A stretch of 64,000 bases of DNA from Gemmatales bacterium (GTDB taxonomy: Bacteria > Planctomycetota > Planctomycetia > Gemmatales > Gemmataceae). Of this stretch, positions 36,080 through 44,146 are shown piece by piece. Within the stretch, counting starts at the first letter, position 1, and every line of letters begins with the position of its first letter. Both the position numbers and the translations under genes were made by a program. Below the pieces are notes generated by a model. The model was given only the letters and a program-made list of their open reading frames with translations, had not been told where the DNA came from and did no database searches. The stretch lies in the NCBI GenBank assembly GCA_026004675.1, contig BPJP01000002.1:589335-653334 (forward strand), written 5' to 3'.

Positions 36080-38398
36080 TTACTCGTCGGCGGGAACCGG
36101 CAGGCTGAGCAGTCGTTTCGACTCTTTCAGCAGGAAATCGACGTCTTGAAACGGCTCGTAGCTGATATCGTGCCAGCGCACGCGACCGGCGCCGTCGATC
36201 AAGAAGGTGCCATGCAACGGCGTTTCCTCGAAATCGTCGAACGCGCGATAGGCTTTGAAAACCTCCAGTTTTGGATCGGCGACCAGTGGGAAAGGGAAAG
36301 GCCCTTTGTACCTGGCCTGCGATTTGGTCAGGTCTTCGAGGGAATCGGTGCTGATAGCCACCAACTCGATACCTGCGTCCTGGAAGTCTTTCGTTCGGGG
36401 AGCGAAGGCCAGCAGTTGTTCGACACAATGCAAGCAGCCGTAACCGAGATAAAAGATCACAATAACCGGTCTGCCTCGATAATCATTGAGCGAAACCACC
36501 TTGCTCGACGAAGCGGGCAAAGTCCAGGAGGGTGCGGCAAACGGATGCCAACGCAACGGACCAATGCTGTCGAGCGGGGGACGATCGCCGACATCGGTGG
36601 CCCATTTGGCGGGCAAACGCCAGTCGTCAGGAAGCCCCAGTGATTTAGCCAACGGCGCCAGACGTTGAAACGGACGGTAGGCCAGCGAGTCAATGTGCCC
36701 GGAGATGTTTCGCAACTTTTGGAAGGCCTCGGCTGCTTCCTTCTTCTTGCCCGCCTGGTCGAGCACGTACGCCAGGTTCGCCAACGGCAGGACTTCATTT
36801 TGGCCGGCGTTGGCCGCCTGGGTTGCCAGCTGCTCGGCTTTGTTTCGGTCCCCCGCTTTCAAGTACAATCGCGACAAGGTCATTTTGTCGAAGCCTTGGA
36901 CCTTGTTGAAGAAGCCGAGAGCTTTCTTCACGTCATTCTGGCACAAAGCCTCGTAGCCCCGCAGCGTATCAAGCGCCGTCTTCAATTGACGAATCTTGGC
37001 GGCATTGGGCTTCGATTTGCCTTGGGCGCCGGGTTTGGCCGGTGGCCGAGCCGGTTTCTTGTTGCCGGTGTCTTTCTTGCCGGCAGGCGTGTTGGGCGTT
37101 TTTTTATCTTCTTCCTTTGGCTTGGCCTGTTCCTTTTGCAGTCGGCTGTCGAGTTCGGCGATCAACGTTTTGAGGTTGTTCTGATCGCCGAGGTTGCCAT
37201 AGGCGGTTCCCAAAGCCACCAGGCGTTTGACTTGCTCGTTGTCGTCATCCGTCGGTTCGAGATAGGCGGTGTGGCAGAGGCGGATGAGTTCTTCCCATAA
37301 TTCGAACTTTTCGAGTGCCAGAAAAAGCCGCATCCGCCCATAAGTGGCGCTGCGCCGTTGCTTGGGGAAGTTGTTGTACTTCGGGTGGCGAGGCAACTCG
37401 ATAAGGTTCTTGGCCATGGAGACAGCGTGTTTGGCCCGGCCGATATGAATGAGATTACGGATCAACCATTCTTGATTATGGGCGTAGTTGGCAATCTGAT
37501 CGGGCAACAGGCGATCACGAATCATGTAGGCGTGATCGGCACGCGAGGAGGCCTCCTGCTGCCAGGCGCCGTCGGGGTAACGTTTCAGCCTGGAGAACGT
37601 GTGACCTGCCATGTGCCACATATGGGCGATGGCAGGGGCGGACTGGCCGCACTGGGCCGCCGACCGTAATGCCCGGATCGGCTTTTCGTAATCCCACAAG
37701 TGGATGCGATAGTGATGAGCCGGGTGTTTGGGATTCTTGTCGAAAACCTGGTCGAGCAAGGCATCGACCGCCTGGTAACTCGGCAAAGGCAAAGCACTGC
37801 TGAATTGCCAAAGGCGCACGACCAGAAACGCCTTGGCTTCGATGTCATCAGGATACTCGTGAATGACGGATTCCAGGCTGCGAAGGTATTGCCTTTTCTG
37901 TGCGTTGCCCTTCGTTTTCGCCAGGATGTAAGCCGCCAGACCGTCGATATAGAGTTGCTCCCGGCGCGTGCTCTTCCCCTTCAACGCCACCGCTTTCTTG
38001 ATGAATTCACTGGCCCGTTTCTGGTTGTCGAAGTTGGCCATCGCCAGCCCCCAATAGGCCATGGCGCAGTCGGGGTCGAGGTCGGCGACCATGCGGAACG
38101 ACCGTTCGGCTTCGTAATACCAGAAGCCGTGCAGCTGGCCGATCCCTTGATTGAAAAACTTCTGGGCCAAAGGCACCTTCGTCGAAATGGGGAAATCGAC
38201 GTTGCCCGTGCCGCCCATCAGATAGGCCTTTTGTCGAGGCCCTTCGTTAAACGCTTCACCGTGCTGCGAATGCCCGGCGGGAATCTCCGCTGTCGACTTT
38301 TTGCCGTCGGCTTTCGGACCTTTTCCCTCCTGGGCCAGGCCAACGACGCTCATCAACAAGAAACACAACGTAACCAAAGCTCGGCAGCGAAAAGCCAT
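36080..38398 (-). CDS. Secreted TPR protein with C-terminal peroxiredoxin/thioredoxin-like domain
   Basis: 772 residues from the ATG that opens the signal peptide MAFRCRALVTLCFLLMSVVG; longer in-frame starts give a polar leader. TPR-like helices span about residues 60-370 (YYEAERSFRMVADLDPDCAMAYWGLAMANF) and 455-565, separated by a Lys/Pro/Gly-rich linker (about 400-450). The last 150 residues form an AhpC/TSA-like fold with the redox motif GYGCLHCVEQ, then AISTDS, FPLVADP and GTFLIDGAGRVRW. It is probably a periplasmic thiol-redox protein with a protein-interaction scaffold. Confidence 0.88.
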   Translation of the reverse strand: MAFRCRALVTLCFLLMSVVGLAQEGKGPKADGKKSTAEIPAGHSQHGEAFNEGPRQKAYLMGGTGNVDFPISTKVPLAQKFFNQGIGQLHGFWYYEAERSFRMVADLDPDCAMAYWGLAMANFDNQKRASEFIKKAVALKGKSTRREQLYIDGLAAYILAKTKGNAQKRQYLRSLESVIHEYPDDIEAKAFLVVRLWQFSSALPLPSYQAVDALLDQVFDKNPKHPAHHYRIHLWDYEKPIRALRSAAQCGQSAPAIAHMWHMAGHTFSRLKRYPDGAWQQEASSRADHAYMIRDRLLPDQIANYAHNQEWLIRNLIHIGRAKHAVSMAKNLIELPRHPKYNNFPKQRRSATYGRMRLFLALEKFELWEELIRLCHTAYLEPTDDDNEQVKRLVALGTAYGNLGDQNNLKTLIAELDSRLQKEQAKPKEEDKKTPNTPAGKKDTGNKKPARPPAKPGAQGKSKPNAAKIRQLKTALDTLRGYEALCQNDVKKALGFFNKVQGFDKMTLSRLYLKAGDRNKAEQLATQAANAGQNEVLPLANLAYVLDQAGKKKEAAEAFQKLRNISGHIDSLAYRPFQRLAPLAKSLGLPDDWRLPAKWATDVGDRPPLDSIGPLRWHPFAAPSWTLPASSSKVVSLNDYRGRPVIVIFYLGYGCLHCVEQLLAFAPRTKDFQDAGIELVAISTDSLEDLTKSQARYKGPFPFPLVADPKLEVFKAYRAFDDFEETPLHGTFLIDGAGRVRWHDISYEPFQDVDFLLKESKRLLSLPVPADE

Positions 38399-38652
38399 GG
38401 TGAGACTCCCGGTCGAAGATGTCCGTTCGGTGGGCCACAGTGTCGGCATGCTACATGACATGTATTCTTGAGGCAGGCTGAAGAAATGGCAAGAAAAAAG
38501 ATTGCCGTCGACAGCCCTGCTCCACCTGTTTCAAACCGACTTTTCGGCATTTTCTCTCTAAACGGCCGCGATTCGCCCGTTCTCGTTTTCTGTCCGGTCG
38601 ACACCCTGGCAAGCAATGTTCTCAGTAGGAACAGTTAGAAGGAGGTCGCAAC

Positions 38653-38811
38653 ATGAAACAGCATCGTACAAAGGCTGATGAGCGCGTCGATCGGCAAATC
38701 GCCTATCTGTATGTTGTGCGAGACCGCTCGCCGAGTCTTGAGCCACGGCGGCTTTCCTTTGAATGCACGCGCCCTGCGAAGTGGCGCCGGTCGAAACAGC
38801 GGCGCCGGTAA
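38653..38811 (+). CDS. Small Arg-rich protein (52 residues)
   Basis: An ATG at 38653 is preceded by AAGGAGG with seven bases between, one of the best ribosome sites in the window, and leads to a 52-residue frame ending in TAA. The product begins MKQHRTKADERVDRQIAYLY and ends in a cluster of Arg, Lys and Trp (RPAKWRRSKQRRR). The basic tail suggests nucleic-acid or membrane binding. I know no homologue. It precedes the PilZ-like gene by 130 bases on the same strand. Confidence 0.5.
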   Translation: MKQHRTKADERVDRQIAYLYVVRDRSPSLEPRRLSFECTRPAKWRRSKQRRR

Positions 38812-38884
38812 GAGAAGAGGCCGAAGTCGATCCACATCGTTTCACACAAACCGGCGAAACCCCCACCGATAGCCGGGGTTGGAA

Positions 38885-38917
38885 GGAAAGGCGCTCCTCC
38901 GGAACGGGCGCCTTTCC
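38885..38917 (+). promoter_or_regulatory. Strong hairpin before the PilZ-like gene
   Basis: GGAAAGGCGC (38885-38894) and GCGCCTTTCC (38908-38917) form a perfect 10-bp stem with a 13-base loop, 24 bases before the ATG at 38942. No T-run follows, so it is not a classic terminator; leader control or an RNA-processing site is possible. Confidence 0.6.
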
Positions 38918-38941
38918 AGCAGAGAGAAAGGGGCACCTATC

Positions 38942-39301
38942 ATGATCAACTGGATCAAAAAACGCTGGGACAAAGTCGTCGGCAACCGGTCGACCAAGAT
39001 TCAAAAATGCCGCGACACCAAACTGGATATCCCGGTAGCCGCGACCATCGGCGTGGCCTGGCCAGCGCAGGTCTATCGCCTTTCCAGGGAAAAAGTGACA
39101 TTGATCGTCGGACTGTGGCACAAACCCGGCTCGACGACGACGATCACCTTGCGCAACCGCCGGGGAACCTGCACCTATCAGGTCGAAATCTGCGTGCTGA
39201 GCATGACCAATATCGATCCGGTCAAAGGCTCGACTTGGGTGATGGAGGCGGGATTTGTCGAACCTCTGACCGACATGCAGCTCCGCAGACTGATGCAATG
39301 A
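38942..39301 (+). CDS. Small PilZ-like domain protein
   Basis: 119 residues from the ATG at 38942. The sequence is beta-rich after residue 25 and ends VMEAGFVEPLTDMQLRRLM, which resembles the final G-x-x-F-x-x-L segment of PilZ domains. The RxxxR c-di-GMP motif is not clear, so binding of the nucleotide is doubtful. It is convergent with the thiolase gene (12-base gap). The alternative is an unrelated beta-barrel protein. Confidence 0.5.
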   Translation: MINWIKKRWDKVVGNRSTKIQKCRDTKLDIPVAATIGVAWPAQVYRLSREKVTLIVGLWHKPGSTTTITLRNRRGTCTYQVEICVLSMTNIDPVKGSTWVMEAGFVEPLTDMQLRRLMQ

Positions 39302-39313
39302 AGACGAAACGAA

Positions 39314-40492
39314 TCAGATTCGTTCGACGATCATTGCCACCGCATTGCCTCCCCCGAGACACAAAGATGCCAGGCCGCGGCTCAAATCGCGTGTTTTCAG
39401 AGCATGGAGCAGCGTTACCAGGACGCGCGCGCCGGAGGCGCCGATCGGATGCCCCAAGGCGATCGCCCCGCCATGGACGTTGATTCGCGCCTCGTCCAAT
39501 TTCAGCTCCTTGTTGCAAGCCAGCATCTGGGCAGCAAAGGCCTCGTTCAACTCGAACAGATCGATATCTTTCGCTTGCAGTCCGGCTTTGTCGAGAACCT
39601 TCTGAATAGCGGCCACAGGAGCGATAAAGATGTCCCTGGGAGCAACCCCGCTCGTCGCACAGGCGACGATTCGGGCAAGCGGTTTCGCTTCCAGCCTCTT
39701 GGCTGCCGACTGGGACGCGACCACGACCGCAGCAGCGCCGTCGCTCAGCATCGACGCATTCCCAGCCGTAACCGTTCCATTCGCACAGAACGAAGGCTTC
39801 AGCCTCGCCAGTACCTCGACCGTCGAGTCGGGCCGAACCCCTTCATCTTGCCCAACCTGTCTGATCTTGTCACCTTTCCCGATCTCAACAGCGATAACCT
39901 CTTCGTTAAACGCACCATTTTTCCAGGCGGCCGCAGCACGCTGATGGCTTTGGGCAGCAAAGCGGTCCTGCTCGGCCCGCGAAACGTCATATTTCGCCGC
40001 GATATACTCGGCGGACTCGCCCATATGTCGGCATTCGAATGGGCACCACAGGCCGTCATGGATCATGGCATCGACCGCTTTCTGGTCGCCGAACTTCCAG
40101 CCGCTGCGGGCGCCGAAGAGGAGATAAGGGGCTCGGCTCATGCTTTCCATGCCGCCGGCCAGCACCAGGTCGGCGTCGCCGGCGCGAATGGCCTGAGCCG
40201 CCAACATCACCGCTTTCAGACCCGAGCCGCACACCTTGTTCACCGTGAAGCAGGCGATCGTTTCGGGCAGGCCAGCTTTGAGAGCGACCTGCCGGGCGGG
40301 ATTCTGGCCAGCGCCGGCCTGCAAGACCTGCCCCATGATGACTTCGTCGATCTTGCCGGCAGGCACCTTCGCCCGCTTCAACGCTTCGGCCGCACAAACA
40401 CTTCCCAGCTCCACAGCGGATTTTTCCGCCAGACTACCCAGATACTTGCCGATGGGAGTTCGCACCGCCGACAGGATGACCGCTTCCGACAT
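39314..40492 (-). CDS. Acetyl-CoA acetyltransferase (thiolase)
   Basis: 392 residues, standard for thiolases; the ATG at 40492 follows AAGGAG by seven bases. The acyl-carrying cysteine lies in FTVNKVCGSGLKAV (about residue 88), the catalytic histidine in GGAIALGHPIGASG and the second cysteine in LCLGGGNA. It catalyses the reversible condensation or cleavage of acetoacetyl-CoA or 3-ketoacyl-CoA, and could act with the FadJ-like protein at 8932. Its first 111 codons and upstream region are duplicated at 43304-43741. Confidence 0.95.
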   Translation of the reverse strand: MSEAVILSAVRTPIGKYLGSLAEKSAVELGSVCAAEALKRAKVPAGKIDEVIMGQVLQAGAGQNPARQVALKAGLPETIACFTVNKVCGSGLKAVMLAAQAIRAGDADLVLAGGMESMSRAPYLLFGARSGWKFGDQKAVDAMIHDGLWCPFECRHMGESAEYIAAKYDVSRAEQDRFAAQSHQRAAAAWKNGAFNEEVIAVEIGKGDKIRQVGQDEGVRPDSTVEVLARLKPSFCANGTVTAGNASMLSDGAAAVVVASQSAAKRLEAKPLARIVACATSGVAPRDIFIAPVAAIQKVLDKAGLQAKDIDLFELNEAFAAQMLACNKELKLDEARINVHGGAIALGHPIGASGARVLVTLLHALKTRDLSRGLASLCLGGGNAVAMIVERI

Positions 40493-40596
40493 GATTCGCT
40501 CCTTCCGTTGGCTACCCCCTGGGGATATTGTATCAGTGCCGGAGCATTTGCGGCGGGGAAGGCGTACCTGCAAAAGTGGCAGGCCCGTGCACGCCC
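40159..40596 (+). repeat. 438-bp direct duplication, copy 1 (thiolase 5' end)
   Basis: Aligns base for base with 43304-43741 (offset 3145), with a single difference (C at 40273, T at 43418). It covers the first 111 codons of the intact thiolase and 104 bases of its upstream region, ending inside a palindrome. Confidence 0.97.
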
Positions 40597-40617
40597 TGAG
40601 CGAAGCGAAGGGCGTGC
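40589..40617. repeat. Palindromic element at the duplication edge, copy 1
   Basis: Arms GCACGCCC (40589-40596) and GGGCGTGC (40610-40617) with loop TGAGCGAAGCGAA. The equivalent at 43734-43763 carries the loop in inverted orientation. It resembles REP-type intergenic palindromes. Confidence 0.75.
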
Positions 40618-40640
40618 CCAAACAAAGTTCGCCAAATCCG

Positions 40641-41286
40641 TCAAGTACCTACCGGTTCTGCTTGCGCAGGACAGACAAGTTGTAGAATCTCATCGCGCAA
40701 ATGGTTGACCAAAATCGTGCGCACCGCCGCCGCCGCCCGCCCCCGCAGCGTCCGCGACAATACCCACCAACCCACCAGGACGCCGGCGATCGTCCCAAAG
40801 ACAACCCCCAGAAAAATCCCCGCCCCGCTCGGCCCGGCCAGCCCGAAGAGGGTGATGTCGTTGTCTCGGAAGCCGGGAAGAATCCCCATCAACCAGATCA
40901 CCAGCGCGATCAAGAAGAGGGCGATGACGAACTGGAAAACGGGAGCGGCGATGCGGGCGCGGAACTGTTTGCGCAGCGACAGCTGCAGTTCATAGTAGCG
41001 CTCGAGCGAGGCCAGCACCTCGGGCAGATAACCCGTGTGTTCGCCGACGCGGGCCAGGGCTTCGAAGAGCGCCGGCAGCGCCGTCTCCCCCCCGCAGCGC
41101 CTCGGCCAGGCTCTGACCGTTCTCGACGCGCACCGCCAGCCGGCCGCACAAATCCCGCGCCGTCCGCGGACCCCGGCGGGCCTGTTGCCGCAGAATTTTC
41201 ACCGGAGAGACGCCGGCGTCCAACTCCACGCGGACATTGCGGCAAAAATGGATCAGGTCCGCCAGCGGCAGCGTGCGGGAAAACAT
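40641..41286 (-). pseudogene. Truncated, frameshifted type II secretion GspF-like protein
   Basis: From the ATG at 41286 the product reads LPLADLIHFCRNVRVELDAGVSPVKIL and SLAEAL, the first half of a T2SSF domain. At a run of seven G on the coding strand (41087-41093) the frame is lost. Removing one G restores RVGEHTGYLPEVL, RYYELQLSLRKQFRARI and two transmembrane segments (QFVIALFLIALVIWLMG and AGIFLGVVFGTIAGVLVGWWV). The match ends near 40710, before the second T2SSF domain, so the gene is cut short at the edge of the duplicated region. GspF-like proteins are inner-membrane platforms of pilus or secretion systems; no other such genes are here. Confidence 0.75.
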
Positions 41287-41297
41287 CGCCGTTTTTT

Positions 41298-41327
41298 CTA
41301 TAACAACCCGTGCTATAACAACCCGTG
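41298..41327. repeat. 15-bp perfect tandem duplication
   Basis: CTATAACAACCCGTG occurs twice back to back (41298-41312 and 41313-41327) between the gspF-like remnant and the DUF309 gene. Each copy contains TATAAC, so it may double a -10 box facing the DUF309 gene. Confidence 0.85.
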
Positions 41328-41358
41328 GGACCGGCCGCGCCGACCTCAGGATTTTCCC

Positions 41359-41790
41359 ATGACTTCCGACCCCCTGCAATACGACCCGCGCTACCTGGCG
41401 GGGATCGTCCTCTTCAACCGGGGCGATTTTTTCGAAGCCCACGAGGTCTGGGAAGACCTCTGGATGGAAACCGCCCGCGAGGACCGGCGTTTTTACCAGG
41501 CGCTGATCCAGGCCGCCGTGGCCCTCTGCCACTTCTGCAACGGCAACCTCCGCGGCGCCGCCAAACTGTACCGCTCCAGCCACGACTACATGCGCCAATA
41601 TCCCTCCCCTCACCTGGGTCTGGACATTGACGATTTCTGGAACCAAATGCACGCCTGCTTCGCCGACGTCCTCGCCGCGGACGACCCGGATGCTCCCGTG
41701 CCGGTCGTGGAGGAGAAGATTCCCGAAATCCATCTCGATCCCGCGCCGGAGTACTGGCCCGACCCGGCGGAATTTCTCGAGGAGTCCTAA
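41359..41790 (+). CDS. DUF309 family protein
   Basis: 143 residues from the ATG at 41359. The family signature is clear: FNRGDFFEAHEVWEDLWME near residue 20, then FYQALIQAAVALCHF and GNLRGAAKLY. DUF309 proteins are small helical proteins of unknown role found in many bacteria. The TAA stop lies one base before the left inverted repeat of the IS remnant. Codons are strongly GC-ending compared with the neighbours. Confidence 0.9.
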   Translation: MTSDPLQYDPRYLAGIVLFNRGDFFEAHEVWEDLWMETAREDRRFYQALIQAAVALCHFCNGNLRGAAKLYRSSHDYMRQYPSPHLGLDIDDFWNQMHACFADVLAADDPDAPVPVVEEKIPEIHLDPAPEYWPDPAEFLEES

Positions 41791-41791
41791 T

Positions 41792-42242
41792 ACCCGCCGG
41801 ACAAAACGTATAACTATAGGAATCTCCACGCAATAATGATAATACATGCCAGGGGAAGGAACACATGATGAGTGTTAATCGAACGTTTTGCAGCGGATGC
41901 GCAGGCGGCAGAATTGTTTGAGCCAGCTCAACGAGCGTTCAATTGGCCAGCGCACCCATCCGAGCGAATAAGACTGCGGCGGTCCAGGCGGCCAGCCGAC
42001 GCAGGCAGGTCCTCCCAGGCGATCTCGGTTTTCAGGACACACAAGATGGCGGTCAGCACGGTCTGGTGGGGGATGGGAGTCGCCCGCCTCGCGGCGACGG
42101 CTGGTAGGTGGGGAAGAACCCAGCGATCTCGTTCCACAACGCACCTGTCAGCAATTGCCGAGCCATGACTGTCCTCCTTGACCTCGAGACAGACGTATCT
42201 TGACATACACGCCTAATCCACGTTGTGTTTTGTCCGGCGGGT
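41792..42242. mobile_element. IS5-like insertion sequence remnant (451 bp)
   Basis: Bounded by perfect 16-bp inverted repeats, ACCCGCCGGACAAAAC at 41792-41807 and its complement at 42227-42242. It is about half the length of a complete IS5-group element and holds a decayed transposase. No clean target-site duplication is seen: the flanks are CTAAT on the left and CTTAG on the right. Confidence 0.85.
41875..42166 (-). pseudogene. Degenerate IS5-family transposase
   Basis: From the ATG at 42166 the frame reads MARQLLTGALWNEIAGFFP, then shifts to PIPHQTVLTAILCVLKTEIA and WEDLPA, the usual N-terminal part of this transposase group. It then jumps to the C-terminal block WPIERSLSWLKQFCRLRIR. The DDE catalytic middle is deleted and at least two frame changes are needed, so the element cannot transpose on its own. 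Confidence 0.85.
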
Positions 42243-42243
42243 C

Positions 42244-42684
42244 TTAGCATGCGAACACAGCCATGCTTCTTGAACTATTCCTTCGGGGAACGGCGTTACC
42301 ACAGTAAGATCCTCCAATCACCTTTTTGCTGGCTATTTGCTTCTTGACCCAGGTCCTTTTGCAGTTGGAACATTGGTACCCGGTGAGTTTCCCCTGTCTG
42401 CCTGTGGAGTAACCAGTACCACCACAAGCAATACACCTACAGGTAACGGGAGCTCCAGCGATTGCGCCGAGGAGCCCACCAATCACGGCTCCCGGTACTC
42501 CACCGAGAATGCCGCCGACAGCCGCCCCGACGCCGGCTCCCCCAAGGGGTGCCCCTTCGTGACCGTAGTAGGCTTTTGTACTCCAGCGGCGGCCACACCC
42601 ACAACGGAAGAATGCGCGGCCTTCCGCGACTGAGTGCGCTACAACGCTCGATCCGCAATTCGCACACCGACTTCTTTGGGCCAT
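42244..42684 (-). CDS. Zinc-ribbon / glycine-zipper protein
   Basis: 146 residues. An N-terminal four-cysteine ribbon (SRCANCGSS and RCGCGRRW) and a second one (CRCIACGGTG and QCSNCKRTW) flank a Gly/Ala-rich hydrophobic hairpin (GGAGVGAAVGGILGGVPGAV and on) of the glycine-zipper type. Glycine zippers insert in or pack within membranes. No function is known to me. The stop lies one base from the right end of the IS remnant, so the C-terminus may have been altered by the insertion. Confidence 0.65.
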   Translation of the reverse strand: MAQRSRCANCGSSVVAHSVAEGRAFFRCGCGRRWSTKAYYGHEGAPLGGAGVGAAVGGILGGVPGAVIGGLLGAIAGAPVTCRCIACGGTGYSTGRQGKLTGYQCSNCKRTWVKKQIASKKVIGGSYCGNAVPRRNSSRSMAVFAC

Positions 42685-42811
42685 GGGTTCTCCTTGAAGC
42701 TAACGACCAAGCTAACCCGCCGGGAACAGCCCGGCGCGAACGATGTCAAGTTTCAACTCACGCTCAACTCGCCGACCTGTTTCCAGTCGGGTTGAGCGAC
42801 TGGTTCGGCGG

Positions 42812-43039
42812 CTATCCACCTGCTGCCACAAGATCCTCGGGCGACATGCCGATGTCACGAGCGATTTTCCGCAGCAAAACCGGAGAAATGTCGCGGCCTT
42901 TATGAAACGGAACCGTGGTCCCACGGCCATCTGGGTGGCGAAACTGCTTGTGCGCTGGGGTTCGTCGAGGTTCGGCAGCGCGGAGTGCTTCCAGGCGCGA
43001 TACGACTTCCTGCGGTTTCAGCACCGGCAGCTTGGGCAT
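42812..43039 (-). CDS. hicA: HicA-type mRNA interferase toxin
   Basis: 75 residues, typical of HicA (dsRBD-like fold). The start PKLPVLKPQEVVSRLEAL, the central HKQFRHPDGRGTTVPFHKGRD with the conserved histidine, and the tail LLRKIARDIGMSPEDLV match the family. HicA cleaves mRNA unless bound by HicB. It starts two bases after the hicB stop, giving a hicB-hicA order. Confidence 0.88.
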   Translation of the reverse strand: MPKLPVLKPQEVVSRLEALRAAEPRRTPAHKQFRHPDGRGTTVPFHKGRDISPVLLRKIARDIGMSPEDLVAAGG

Positions 43040-43041
43040 CG

Positions 43042-43251
43042 TCAGGCCACCTGCACGTTCTGCGTGCCGACAAACTCCGATTCAAGCTCGGGCTCCCCGT
43101 CCTCCAACAACATCGCGATGACCTCGCTTAAATTCTGGTTCAATTCGTCGAGCGTCTCCCCCTGTGAATGCGCTCCAGGAAAGCCCGGCACGTAGCCGAC
43201 AAACAAGCCCGTCTCCGCGCAGCGCTCAATCACCGCTGTAAAAGATCGCAT
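43042..43251 (-). CDS. hicB: HicB-type antitoxin
   Basis: 69 residues, one partial RNase-H-like HicB domain: FTAVIERCAETGLFVGYVPGFPGAHSQG, then TLDELNQNLSEVIAMLLEDG. No C-terminal DNA-binding domain is present, as in the short HicB class. It precedes hicA by two bases on the same strand and starts 53 bases from the edge of the second thiolase copy. Confidence 0.88.
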   Translation of the reverse strand: MRSFTAVIERCAETGLFVGYVPGFPGAHSQGETLDELNQNLSEVIAMLLEDGEPELESEFVGTQNVQVA

Positions 43252-43637
43252 CGGCGTCCCCCGATTCGTGATAAGTGTCCGTCGTTCCTAAAGGTCATTA
43301 TAACCAGCACCAGGTCGGCGTCGCCGGCGCGAATGGCCTGAGCCGCCAACATCACCGCTTTCAGACCCGAGCCGCACACCTTGTTCACCGTGAAGCAGGC
43401 GATCGTTTCGGGCAGGCTAGCTTTGAGAGCGACCTGCCGGGCGGGATTCTGGCCAGCGCCGGCCTGCAAGACCTGCCCCATGATGACTTCGTCGATCTTG
43501 CCGGCAGGCACCTTCGCCCGCTTCAACGCTTCGGCCGCACAAACACTTCCCAGCTCCACAGCGGATTTTTCCGCCAGACTACCCAGATACTTGCCGATGG
43601 GAGTTCGCACCGCCGACAGGATGACCGCTTCCGACAT
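43230..43637 (-). pseudogene. Truncated thiolase copy
   Basis: From the ATG at 43637 the first 111 codons equal those of the intact thiolase except one Gly-to-Ser change; then homology stops at 43304 and the frame runs on with unrelated residues into hicB. Active-site histidine and the second cysteine are lost, so it cannot be a working enzyme. The native promoter and AAGGAG site are retained, so a fragment may still be translated. Confidence 0.92.
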
Positions 43638-43741
43638 GATTCGCTCCTTCCGTTGGCTACCCCCTGGGGATATTGTATCAGTGCCGGAGCATTTGCGGCG
43701 GGGAAGGCGTACCTGCAAAAGTGGCAGGCCCGTGCACGCCC
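43304..43741 (+). repeat. 438-bp direct duplication, copy 2
   Basis: Second copy of 40159-40596 in the same orientation with one mismatch. The two copies bracket the gspF-like remnant, the DUF309 gene, the IS remnant, the zinc-ribbon gene and hicBA. Confidence 0.97.
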
Positions 43742-43763
43742 TTCGCTTCGCTCAGAGCGTGCC
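43734..43763. repeat. Palindromic element at the duplication edge, copy 2 (loop inverted)
   Basis: GCACGCCC (43734-43741) is followed by TTCGCTTCGCTCA, the reverse complement of the loop in copy 1 (within one base), then GAGCGTGCC as an imperfect right arm. The inversion sits exactly between the palindrome arms. Confidence 0.75.
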
Positions 43764-43843
43764 ACCCGCCGACGCCGAAAAGTGTGTTGTTTCCGAATAA
43801 CACTCAGTTTTCGGATGATTCGGCGGTGCTTTGCCTCACTGAC

Positions 43844-44146
43844 CTACCGCTGCACCATCATCCCGAAAGCGGCAAACCACAGGCACGCCGCCACAATGCC
43901 GATCCCGAAGAACACCGTCCCAATGATCCCCAACACGTAGCCAACCTGGGTCATGCTCTCGCCGGAGGGGTCCATCCGGCCCGCGCGCATCGCAGCCAAG
44001 TCATTGCTCCCCATTATCCATGCTGCAATCCCCAACGGGGCGCACACAACCAAGCTGAGGATGCCAAGGACGAGGACGAGCGTCCCTCGGTGGGGCTGAA
44101 CCCGCCCACTGTGGTACCCTTCACTCTCGAACGAACCGCGGCTCAT
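43844..44146 (-). CDS. DUF4190-like small membrane protein
   Basis: 100 residues from the ATG at 44146. Two hydrophobic segments (GTLVLVLGILSLVVCAPLGI and VGYVLGIIGTVFFGIGIVAA) flank the typical WIMGSNDLAAMRAGRMDPSG loop, which recurs in DUF4190 proteins. Its role is unknown. It lies just outside the duplicated segment. Confidence 0.75.
   Translation of the reverse strand: MSRGSFESEGYHSGRVQPHRGTLVLVLGILSLVVCAPLGIAAWIMGSNDLAAMRAGRMDPSGESMTQVGYVLGIIGTVFFGIGIVAACLWFAAFGMMVQR

Noticed and set aside
43042..43251. The hicB frame as a fortuitous extension of the truncated thiolase
   Set aside because: It is in a different frame, has full HicB character and the proper two-base link to hicA.
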